Assembly: GCA_039027435.1 (NCBI GenBank)
Contig: JBCCKF010000015.1
Location: 4,046-68,045, forward strand
Reading direction: 5' to 3'
Origin: CALBPI01 sp039027435
GTDB taxonomy: Bacteria; Pseudomonadota; Gammaproteobacteria; Steroidobacterales; Woeseiaceae
Length of the DNA stretch: 64,000 nucleotides
Below the pieces are notes generated by a model. That model was not told the DNA's origin. It saw only the letters and a program-made list of their open reading frames with translations, and made no database searches. The stretch's first letter is position 1; every line of letters starts with the position of its first letter. The translations under genes were made by a program, and so were the position numbers. Positions 42,378-49,585 of the stretch are shown here, one piece after another.

Positions 42378-43580
42378 CTACAGGCCAAGCACGTGCTTGG
42401 CGATGATGTTCTTCTGAATTTCGTTCGAACCGCCGTAGATTGATGTCTTGCGGTAGTTGAAGTAGTGCAAGGCGCTAGTGGGCTCAGTGCCATCGACCAG
42501 CCGATCGTCAAGATCGAAACCAGAGCTGTACTGTTCGGGGACAAACGGCATGGCGTAGTAGCCCGCCGCTTCCATAAACAGGTTGCTCAGTTGTTGCTGA
42601 ATCTCCGTCCCTTTGATCTTGAGGATTGAGCTTTCCGGCCCTGGCGCCTTTCCGGTCGACACCGCTGCCAGCGTTCTGAGGTCTGTGTACTCCAACGCTT
42701 TGAGTTCAATCTCCATACGCACAAGCTTCTGCCGGAACGTCGGCGACTCGATGAGCGGTGTTGCACCGAAGCGCTCGCTCGATGCCAGCTTCTTGAGCTT
42801 CTTCAGTTTGAACTTGGAACGCGCTACGGCGGCGATGTTGGTTCGCTCGTGCTGCAACAGCACTTTGCCGTAGGTCCATCCACGACCCTCTTCGCCGACC
42901 AGGTTTTCTACCGGGACCCGGACATCTTCGAAATGCACTTCGTTGACTTCGTGACCACCTTCGATGGTGATGATCGGTCGCACGGAGATTCCTGGCGTGT
43001 TCATGTCGCAGAGAATAAAGCTGATGCCTTCCTGCCGGCGCGCCACGTCGGTGTTGGTGCGAGCGAGCACAAAAATCCAGTCGGCGTGCTGACCGAGCGT
43101 GGTCCAGGTCTTGGTGCCGTTGATGACGTAATGATCACCATCGCGATCGGCCAGAGTCTTCAGCGAGGCGAGATCCGACCCGGCACCCGGTTCGGAATAG
43201 CCCTGACACCACCAAACGTTACTTTCGAGAATGTCGGGCAGGAAACGTGCCTTCTGCTCGTCGTTGCCGAACGTGTAAATGACAGGGCCCACCATGTTGA
43301 CCCCGAATGGCACAACGTCCGGCGCATTGGCCTCCGCCATCTCGGTCGCAAAAAGATATTTCTGAACGGGCGTCCAACCCGTGCCGCCGTACTCGACCGG
43401 CCAGTTCACGGCCATGTAGCCGTGCTTGTGGAGAATCTTCTGCCAACGGACAAAGTCTTCCTTGTCCAGACGGACGTTATTGTCCATCTTCTTCTTGATA
43501 TCGGCGGGATACTGCGTTGCAAAAAACTCGCGGACTTCGTCGCGAAACTTGAGTTCTTCTGCGGAGAAACTGAGATCCAT
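42378..43580 (-). CDS. acyl-CoA dehydrogenase, larger partner
   Basis: A 400-residue acyl-CoA dehydrogenase. ATG 43580 is chosen because GGAAG lies just upstream and the family N-terminus (MDLSFSAEELKFRDEVREF) begins there; an earlier in-frame start would add 56 residues of unrelated sequence. QGYSEPGAGSDLASL (about 127-141) is the FAD/substrate signature, and the C-terminus GGSNEIQKNIIAKHVLGL is typical. With the downstream gene it resembles the alpha2beta2 FadE pairs of actinobacteria and marine proteobacteria. Confidence 0.93.
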   Translation of the reverse strand: MDLSFSAEELKFRDEVREFFATQYPADIKKKMDNNVRLDKEDFVRWQKILHKHGYMAVNWPVEYGGTGWTPVQKYLFATEMAEANAPDVVPFGVNMVGPVIYTFGNDEQKARFLPDILESNVWWCQGYSEPGAGSDLASLKTLADRDGDHYVINGTKTWTTLGQHADWIFVLARTNTDVARRQEGISFILCDMNTPGISVRPIITIEGGHEVNEVHFEDVRVPVENLVGEEGRGWTYGKVLLQHERTNIAAVARSKFKLKKLKKLASSERFGATPLIESPTFRQKLVRMEIELKALEYTDLRTLAAVSTGKAPGPESSILKIKGTEIQQQLSNLFMEAAGYYAMPFVPEQYSSGFDLDDRLVDGTEPTSALHYFNYRKTSIYGGSNEIQKNIIAKHVLGL

Positions 43581-43723
43581 AGTTGCTTCCAGACAGGCCA
43601 TGAATATGGCTTTCGGGGCAGGGATCAATTGAGTGCGCGGCACTTGCCGGCGGTGGATGCGCCCCCCATCCGACGCCCGAGTATAGGAGGGAATGCTGCG
43701 GCGCACAACAAAGCCTAACGAGC

Positions 43724-43729
43724 TATACT
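43724..43729 (+). promoter_or_regulatory. possible -10 box of the moa operon
   Basis: TATACT ends 31 bases before the moaA ATG at 43761. The short leader leaves no space for a molybdenum-cofactor riboswitch, which is found upstream of moaA in many enterobacteria. Confidence 0.4.
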
Positions 43730-43760
43730 CAGCGATTGTCTGTTTCATTCAGCACTTTTG

Positions 43761-44789
43761 ATGACCAACCACAAAGGCGCCAATCATCCGCGTGATCGTT
43801 TGGACCGGCCGATTCGCGATCTCAGAATCTCGCTGATCGATCGATGCAACTATCGATGCCCTTACTGCATGCCGATCAGCGAGTTCGGGGACGATTACGA
43901 GTTTCTGAAACGTGATGCCAGATTGAGCCACGATGAGATCGTACGCATGGCGACGATCATGGTGGGGCTCGGTGTGACCAAGCTGCGACTTACCGGCGGA
44001 GAGCCGCTGTTGGACAAGAACATCGTTGAGCTGATCGAGCGACTTGCCGATATTCCCGATGTTGACGATCTCGCGATTACGACGAATGGTCAGCTGCTTG
44101 CGCCAAAAGCTCAGGCACTCAGAGACGCAGGTCTAAAACGCATTACGTTAAGCCTGGACAGCGTCGACCCGGATCGATTTGCGCAAATGAGCGGCGGCCG
44201 CGGCGATATCGACGCGGTGCTGGCAGGTGTCGCAGGTGCCGAACTCGCCGGGTTTTCGTTGAAGATCAATACCGTCGTCCAGCGCAGCGTGAATGACGAC
44301 GGCGTACTCGATGTCCTCGAGTACTTCCGAGGCACACCGCATGTCGTCCGCCTCATAGAATATATGGACGTTGGCAATCGCAACGGCTGGCAACGCGAAC
44401 ACGTCGTGCCTTCATCAGAGCTTTTGGAGCACATTAACCAGCGCGGGCCGGTAGAGTCCCTGCAACCAAACTATCGTGGTGAAGTCGCGCGTCGCTATCG
44501 CTACAGCGATGGGGGTGGCGAGATCGGCTTTATCTCCTCGGTGACTGCACCGTTCTGCGGCAGCTGTCATCGGGCACGCCTCGCCGCTGATGGCACGCTC
44601 TACACCTGTCTGTTCGCGACGCAGGGTACCCGCTTCCTTGAGCCACTGCGCTGGGGTGCCAGCGACGAGGAAATCGCGGATATGATCCGGCGGGTGTGGC
44701 TGCGGCGCGAAGATCGGTATAGCGAACAGCGCGCGATGAGCGAGAAGCCACTGCTGCCAAAGGTGGAAATGTACCGTGTCGGCGGATAA
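43761..44789 (+). CDS. moaA: GTP 3',8-cyclase (molybdopterin step 1)
   Basis: A 342-residue radical SAM enzyme that, together with MoaC, turns GTP into cyclic pyranopterin monophosphate. The N-terminal cluster CNYRCPYC (Cys29, 33, 36) binds SAM, and a second cluster uses cysteines near 265, 268 and 282 (FCGSCHRARL). The essential C-terminal GG tail is present (YRVGG). ATG 43761 is preferred over TTG three bases earlier. It heads moaA-moaC-mobA-moaD-moaE, and moaC starts inside its last codons. Confidence 0.95.
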   Translation: MTNHKGANHPRDRLDRPIRDLRISLIDRCNYRCPYCMPISEFGDDYEFLKRDARLSHDEIVRMATIMVGLGVTKLRLTGGEPLLDKNIVELIERLADIPDVDDLAITTNGQLLAPKAQALRDAGLKRITLSLDSVDPDRFAQMSGGRGDIDAVLAGVAGAELAGFSLKINTVVQRSVNDDGVLDVLEYFRGTPHVVRLIEYMDVGNRNGWQREHVVPSSELLEHINQRGPVESLQPNYRGEVARRYRYSDGGGEIGFISSVTAPFCGSCHRARLAADGTLYTCLFATQGTRFLEPLRWGASDEEIADMIRRVWLRREDRYSEQRAMSEKPLLPKVEMYRVGG

Positions 44790-45264
44790 AGGACTCACCC
44801 ACGTGTCTGCAGAGGGTAAACCCACGATGGTCGATGTGACTTCCAAGCAGGAGACGCTCAGGACGGCAGTAGCGGTGTGTGAGGTCGTATTACCGGATTC
44901 GGTCATCGATGCCTTTGGTACCGATGATGGCATGCTCGTCAGCCCCAAAGGTTCGGTCCTGACAGCCGCTTCGATTGCCGGCGTCATGGCCGCAAAGAAA
45001 ACACACGATCTGATTCCGTTCTGCCATCCGCTTGGTCTGACCGGATGCGATGTTGATCTCGCTTTGCGAGGCAACGTCGTGGAGATTCGATGCGAGTGTC
45101 GGGTTGTGCATCGCACAGGCGTTGAAATGGAAGCGCTCACTGGCGCAAGCGTCGCGGCGCTCACGGTTTACGACATGTGCAAAGCGCGCTCTCATGATAT
45201 TGAAATTCGCCGAACACGCCTCGACTCAAAGACAGGTGGCAAGAAGGATTTTCATCGTGGGTGA
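44776..45264 (+). CDS. moaC: cyclic pyranopterin monophosphate synthase
   Basis: A 162-residue hexameric enzyme that completes cPMP formation from 3',8-cH2GTP. MVDVTSKQETLRTAVA near the start, IPFCHPLGLTGCDVDL (about 76-91) and YDMCKARSHDIEI (near 135-147) are strict MoaC signatures. It starts at GTG 44776, overlapping moaA by 14 bases, and ends 8 bases into mobA. Confidence 0.95.
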   Translation: MSADKGLTHVSAEGKPTMVDVTSKQETLRTAVAVCEVVLPDSVIDAFGTDDGMLVSPKGSVLTAASIAGVMAAKKTHDLIPFCHPLGLTGCDVDLALRGNVVEIRCECRVVHRTGVEMEALTGASVAALTVYDMCKARSHDIEIRRTRLDSKTGGKKDFHRG

Positions 45265-45847
45265 GCGCAAGAGACTGGCACTGGTCTTGGCAGGCGGGCG
45301 CAGTCGACGAATGGGCGAGGACAAAGCTTCGATAACGGTGGGCGGGGAGACTCTACTGGACCTGACTGTTGCGCTCGCCAAGGAAGTGGCCGACGAGGTC
45401 TGGGTGAGCGTAAGTGCAGATCAAACTGCGGATTCGGTCAGAGCGCGCCATCCTCAGCTCGTGGATTCCCGCCCTGGTGAGGGGCCTCTCGGCGGCATTC
45501 TCACCGCGCTGGATCACGACCCGGAGGCCGAGTGGTTGGTGCTGGCCTGTGACATGCCAGGCCTCACTCGGGAAGGTCTTGGCGCGCTCGCAAACGCGGC
45601 GTCTGAAGACGCGACCTCGGTCGCATTGGCGAGTGCGGCAGCCGGTAGCGAATTGCCTGAACCGCTCTACGCTATCTGGCGACCCGAAATGCGAGCGCGT
45701 GTGATTGCATCGTTGGATGCGGGTCGACGATGCGCAAGGAAGTGTCTGCTTCAAGCGGGTGCGACACTCGTAGAGGTATCGAGTGATCGCGAAATCACGA
45801 ATATGAATACCCCCGAGGAACGGGATCAGTGGATGGAGCGCCAATAA
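45257..45847 (+). CDS. mobA: molybdenum cofactor guanylyltransferase
   Basis: A 196-residue nucleotidyltransferase that attaches GMP to molybdopterin, giving the MGD form used by DMSO-reductase-type enzymes. LAGGRSRRMGEDKA (about 11-24) is the GTP-binding signature and LACDMPGLT (near 96-104) the metal site. The GTG at 45257 overlaps the moaC stop and puts the signature at the normal distance from the N-terminus; the reading frame continues further upstream inside moaC but that part is not MobA-like. It ends at the moaD ATG (TAATG). Confidence 0.9.
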   Translation: MGERKRLALVLAGGRSRRMGEDKASITVGGETLLDLTVALAKEVADEVWVSVSADQTADSVRARHPQLVDSRPGEGPLGGILTALDHDPEAEWLVLACDMPGLTREGLGALANAASEDATSVALASAAAGSELPEPLYAIWRPEMRARVIASLDAGRRCARKCLLQAGATLVEVSSDREITNMNTPEERDQWMERQ

Positions 45848-46089
45848 TGAAATCAGTGTCCGTCGAGTATTTTGCGTTGTTTCGAGATCGCGCCGGGCGC
45901 AGTCAGGAAGTGGTGGAGACCGCGGCCGAAGATGCGCTGACATTGTTTCGAGAACTTGAACACCGGCATGCAACCTCCGATCCCCGGGGGCATTGCAAGG
46001 TCGCGATCAACGGCAATATGGCGGATTGGTCAGACGCAGTGAATGACGGTGACACTGTGTTGTTGTTCCCGCCGGTTGCAGGAGGCTGA
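45847..46089 (+). CDS. moaD: molybdopterin synthase small subunit
   Basis: An 80-residue ubiquitin-like sulfur carrier whose C-terminal GG (FPPVAGG) is thiocarboxylated and inserts into MoaE. The ATG at 45847 shares its A with the mobA stop codon. Length and beta-grasp pattern are normal; moaE follows after 3 bases. Confidence 0.93.
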   Translation: MKSVSVEYFALFRDRAGRSQEVVETAAEDALTLFRELEHRHATSDPRGHCKVAINGNMADWSDAVNDGDTVLLFPPVAGG

Positions 46090-46092
46090 GGC

Positions 46093-46551
46093 ATGCGTAT
46101 GGAAATTTCGGACAAGCCGATTGACGCCACCCGTTTGCGTCTTGAAATGGCGGACGTGACGGCGGGCGGTTTCGTGGTCTTCGAAGGATGGGTCCGCAAC
46201 CATAACGAAGGCCGGGAGGTGCGCGCCCTCGAGTACGAAGTCTATAAGCCACTCGCGGTCAGTGAAGGCGAACGCATCATCACTGAGGTTATCGAACAGA
46301 CTGGCGCCATCGCAGCGCGAGCGGTGCATCGAGAAGGCGCGCTTGAGCTCGGTGACAGCGCCGTATGGGTAGGTGTCGTATCTGCGCATAGAGACGAAGC
46401 GTTTCGTGCTTGTCGGCAAATTATTGATCGGATCAAAGTCGAGCTCCCGATCTGGAAAAAGGAGCACTACGTGGACGGTGATTCCGGATGGGTCAATTGC
46501 GAGCGCTGTGCCAAGCATGGCCATGCGCACGCGCATTCACACACCGCGTAG
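46093..46551 (+). CDS. moaE: molybdopterin synthase large subunit
   Basis: A 152-residue catalytic subunit that converts cPMP to molybdopterin with sulfur from MoaD. GWVRNHNEGREVRALEYE (about 33-50) and the C-terminal PIWKKEHYVDG (about 119-129) with its catalytic lysines are intact. The tail ends in a His-rich stretch (HGHAHAHSH), which may bind metal and is unusual for the family. It ends 15 bases inside the convergent MocA-like gene. Confidence 0.94.
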   Translation: MRMEISDKPIDATRLRLEMADVTAGGFVVFEGWVRNHNEGREVRALEYEVYKPLAVSEGERIITEVIEQTGAIAARAVHREGALELGDSAVWVGVVSAHRDEAFRACRQIIDRIKVELPIWKKEHYVDGDSGWVNCERCAKHGHAHAHSHTA

Positions 46552-47157
46552 ACCCGCTTCGAGCAGCGCCTCGACTTTCGCCAATGCTCCCGGATCATCA
46601 ACATCGTGCGCGGCACCGGGCACGCGCACGGGCACCACGCGATGGTGCCGACGCACCACGTTCTTGGCGCCAATATCTCCGGTGAGCTCAGCAAGTGCAC
46701 TGAAGCAGCTTCTGGGGAATATGGCTGGCGGCCCGCTGGCGGCGCCAAACTCACTAACCACGATTGCCTTTTGTTCGCCGCGACTCGCGGCCAACAGGTC
46801 GCGTAAGTTTTTCGGATCGATCAGAGGTTGATCGACGAGCGCGAGCATGCAGTGCGTCGTTTGCGGCGCCAACGCCCGGATCCCCGTAGCGATACTACTG
46901 CCCATACCCCGTTTCCAGTCACGATTGTGAACGAGCGCGCAACCGAGTCGTTCGAGACTGGCGAGAACACCTGCGAGATTCGCACCGGTAACGACGATCG
47001 GATTGCTGCCAGTACCGAGCCGAATCTGCTCGACGGCACGCTCCAGCAGCGTTCGCCCACCGAAACGGGTGAGCGGTTTGTTGCCTCCGATACGACGACC
47101 ACCGCCTGCTGCCAACAGCAGGACCGAAAGCTGGTAGTTGCTGTCACCGGTACGCAT
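46537..47157 (-). CDS. MocA-like molybdopterin cytidylyltransferase
   Basis: A 206-residue nucleotidyltransferase related to MobA. LLAAGGGRRIGGNKPL (about 14-29) is the NTP-binding signature and ALVDQPLI (near 105-112) the metal site. The DQP form and overall sequence fit MocA, which makes the cytosine dinucleotide cofactor for xanthine-dehydrogenase-type enzymes; the XdhC gene elsewhere in the window supports such an enzyme in this organism. It is convergent with moaE. Confidence 0.83.
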   Translation of the reverse strand: MRTGDSNYQLSVLLLAAGGGRRIGGNKPLTRFGGRTLLERAVEQIRLGTGSNPIVVTGANLAGVLASLERLGCALVHNRDWKRGMGSSIATGIRALAPQTTHCMLALVDQPLIDPKNLRDLLAASRGEQKAIVVSEFGAASGPPAIFPRSCFSALAELTGDIGAKNVVRRHHRVVPVRVPGAAHDVDDPGALAKVEALLEAGLRGV

Positions 47158-47212
47158 CAGTCTTTGAGGTTTTGATCAATCTCGGGCATCGTGCACTCCG
47201 GCGTCGAGAGAG

Positions 47213-47692
47213 TTGCTCAGGTTTCGTATCGTGATAAGGATAACCTCGGTAGAGGATGCACAGGCATTTGTAGGTCAGGAGATTGGTGTGTCTGACTGGT
47301 ATCCGGTAACGCAGAAGGACATTGATCAATTTGCCGAAGCGACCGGCGATGACCAGTGGATTCATGTAGATCCGGAGCGTGCTGCAAGAGAGCTGCCAGG
47401 AGGGCGAACCATTGCGCACGGTTATTTGACGCTCGCATTGATCCCTCGATTGACCCGCGATTTCGTTGATTTCGTCGGTTTGGAGCGAACCATTAACTTC
47501 GGCTGTAACAAGGTCCGGTTTTCCAGCATGGTGTGTTCGGGAGATCGGGTGCGGATTCGCACCAAGCTTGCGCAGGCACGTAAACGCGCCGGCGCGCTGT
47601 ATCTTGTTTCCGAGCACGCAATCGAACTCGAAGGCGCCCGCAAGCCTGCGTGTACTGCCGACACTATTGGTCTGTATTTCCTCTCGGAATAA
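47213..47692 (+). CDS. MaoC-like (R)-specific enoyl-CoA hydratase
   Basis: A hot-dog fold protein of up to 159 residues. The hydratase-2 motif is visible as DDQWIHVDPERA with ARELPGGRTIAHGYLTLAL, holding the catalytic Asp and His. It hydrates trans-2-enoyl-CoA in fatty acid breakdown or polyhydroxyalkanoate supply. The start is uncertain: TTG 47213 or GTG 47231, neither with a clear ribosome site. It is divergent from the MocA-like gene and convergent with the phosphatase-like gene. Confidence 0.88.
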   Translation: MLRFRIVIRITSVEDAQAFVGQEIGVSDWYPVTQKDIDQFAEATGDDQWIHVDPERAARELPGGRTIAHGYLTLALIPRLTRDFVDFVGLERTINFGCNKVRFSSMVCSGDRVRIRTKLAQARKRAGALYLVSEHAIELEGARKPACTADTIGLYFLSE

Positions 47693-47701
47693 TCGATCCG
47701 G

Positions 47702-48595
47702 TCAGGTCCACAAACCGGATTTCTTGATCGCGCTCGCCACGCGCGCGTGCAATCCACGGTCTCTAACTACGAGCAAATCGTGTCGTGATTCGGGGTCGAA
47801 CCGGTCGAAAATCTCAAGCGATGAGCCGTCGGGTTTGGAAGCAACACCCCCCGCTCTTTCCACCGCAAAAGCGGTTGCCCCGATGTCCAAGATTGCACAG
47901 TCGAGCATCAAATAGCCGCTGAGTTCACCCGTGAATACGCTGTTCAGGCAGCAACGTGCATCACCAGGGTCGTAGTCGAGGCTGAAATCAAACGTCGGGT
48001 GCACCTGCGAGACCTCCGATCGCAGCGCATCTCCTGTCTGGTAGGTGCCGATCGCATTGTTTACCGGGCTTGGTGGCGGCAAGAGAGAGATCGTGGCCAG
48101 TCTTGGGCCTGACCGCACATAATTCGCACCGAATATGTTGGCGCCGAACAGGCGCTCGCGCGCTGGGTGGTAACTCATCGTCGCGATGATCCGTCCTTGC
48201 CAGCTCAATGACACGAGTACGTCAAAGTAGATGCTCTGGTCTCGGTACAGTCGGGTGCCATTAATCGGATCGAGCATCACGCAAGCGTCAGCACTCGTCG
48301 GGAAATATCCGGCATTACTGGTTGACTCGTGTTCTTCTCCGAAGAAATTCCACGTGGGAAACTCAGCAAGCACGAACGCCTCGAACACCTGTTGCACCCC
48401 GATGTCAGCATCGGTCAGTGCGGACTGCCAAGCGTCGCCGTCCTTCACGTGTTCATCTTGCTTCAGGCGAGACTGTAACCGCAGAGCGTAGCGACCAGCG
48501 ATGAGTAGGGGCTCAAGCATACGGGTCTCAAAATCGATCACAGCTCGCCGCATAGCGGTAGCCTCGAACTCGGAGCGTTCATTTCGATCGATCAT
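47702..48595 (-). CDS. inositol monophosphatase-like protein with altered metal motif
   Basis: A 297-residue member of the FIG superfamily (inositol monophosphatase, CysQ, fructose bisphosphatase). GEEH (86-89) and LTDAD (60-64) agree with the family, but the core DPxDGT motif reads DPINGT (109-114), so the second metal-binding Asp is Asn112. Activity may be reduced or changed. Its ATG overlaps the nitrilase stop (ATGA), so the two are made together. The substrate is unknown. Confidence 0.8.
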   Translation of the reverse strand: MIDRNERSEFEATAMRRAVIDFETRMLEPLLIAGRYALRLQSRLKQDEHVKDGDAWQSALTDADIGVQQVFEAFVLAEFPTWNFFGEEHESTSNAGYFPTSADACVMLDPINGTRLYRDQSIYFDVLVSLSWQGRIIATMSYHPARERLFGANIFGANYVRSGPRLATISLLPPPSPVNNAIGTYQTGDALRSEVSQVHPTFDFSLDYDPGDARCCLNSVFTGELSGYLMLDCAILDIGATAFAVERAGGVASKPDGSSLEIFDRFDPESRHDLLVVRDRGLHARVASAIKKSGLWT

Positions 48596-49533
48596 GTCTC
48601 GGGCTCGCCACCATTGAATACGGCGGGCTTGAGTCTCTCCCGATTGACGCTCAGCTGCAGTACATCCGGTCTGGCGTAATGGCCGCTTGGGTCAAAGTTC
48701 TGGCGTTCACGGTTGATGTGTTGACGATCCAACTCGACGATGAACACGCCGCTCTCCCCGACAATCGGTTCAAGTAGCCACTCACCATCGGGACCCGCGA
48801 CACACGAACCACCGTTGGCGAGCGTTTGGCCATCATGCCATTGTGTGTCGGGTATCGCAGCCGAGACCACGTCCTCGGCGCGCATCAACCCGGAGACTGA
48901 GACCACGAAACTGCGTGACTCGCGTGCAATGAATCGGGTGATCCACTCCGTATTGTTTAGATTGCCAGGCCATACGGCCACGTGGAGGTTCACGCCCTGC
49001 GCGTAAAGTGCCGCGCGTGCGAGTGGCATCCAGTTCTCCCAGCAATTCAGCCCGCCGACCCGAAACCCACCGAGTTCATGCGCGACGAGCCCATGCCCAT
49101 CGCCAGGAGACCACACGAGGCGTTCTTCATAGGTCGGCATCAGCTTTCTGTGGACGCTCTGGATCTGACCCGCCGCATCGATATAGACGAGCGACGCGTA
49201 CAGGCTGTGTCCGCCGCGCTCTATGGGCTTTTCCATGATCCCGAGATACACGGCGAGATCCAGCGCTCGTGCGAGATCGCAAACCACTGCAAGATCGCCC
49301 GCGTCGATATCGATAGCCGCGTTCAAATAGCGCGAATACCATTCCTTTTGCGTCTCGGAGTTAAAGCGGGCGCCGTCCGTACGCTCAACCCAAAATGGAT
49401 ATCCCGGGAGCAGCCCCTCCCCAAACACGATGAGTTGAGCATCGCTCGCAGTGTTCATCGCGTCACAGATCCGAGCGAGTGTCGAGTCACGGTCCAGCAA
49501 AACCGGTGCAATCTGGGCCAAGGCCACCTTCAT
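48592..49533 (-). CDS. nitrilase-type carbon-nitrogen hydrolase
   Basis: A 313-residue nitrilase-superfamily enzyme. The catalytic Glu is in FGEGLLPGYP (about 37-46), Lys in HRKLMPTYEERLVW (about 131-144) and Cys in GLNCWENWMPLARA (about 165-178). The CWENWMP form matches true nitrilases, which hydrolyse nitriles to acids, rather than the amidase branches. The gene is first of a two-gene unit with the phosphatase-like gene and is divergent from uup. Confidence 0.88.
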   Translation of the reverse strand: MKVALAQIAPVLLDRDSTLARICDAMNTASDAQLIVFGEGLLPGYPFWVERTDGARFNSETQKEWYSRYLNAAIDIDAGDLAVVCDLARALDLAVYLGIMEKPIERGGHSLYASLVYIDAAGQIQSVHRKLMPTYEERLVWSPGDGHGLVAHELGGFRVGGLNCWENWMPLARAALYAQGVNLHVAVWPGNLNNTEWITRFIARESRSFVVSVSGLMRAEDVVSAAIPDTQWHDGQTLANGGSCVAGPDGEWLLEPIVGESGVFIVELDRQHINRERQNFDPSGHYARPDVLQLSVNRERLKPAVFNGGEPET

Positions 49534-49573
49534 CGTCTACCCCTCAACAGCGCGTCGTCAGTCTCTGGCGCAG

Positions 49574-49579
49574 TATACT
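49574..49579 (+). promoter_or_regulatory. possible -10 box of uup
   Basis: TATACT ends 6 bases before the ATG at 49586, so a transcript from it would be leaderless or nearly so. AGGCGG lies between but touches the start codon. No -35 box is clear. Confidence 0.3.
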
Positions 49580-49585
49580 AGGCGG

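Noticed and set aside
42849..43718. 289-codon open frame on the plus strand
   Set aside because: Antisense to the acyl-CoA dehydrogenase gene and its leader; no family features.
43581..43760. Molybdenum-cofactor riboswitch upstream of moaA
   Set aside because: Only about 31 bases separate the likely -10 box from the ATG, too short for this RNA, and no matching stem structure is seen.
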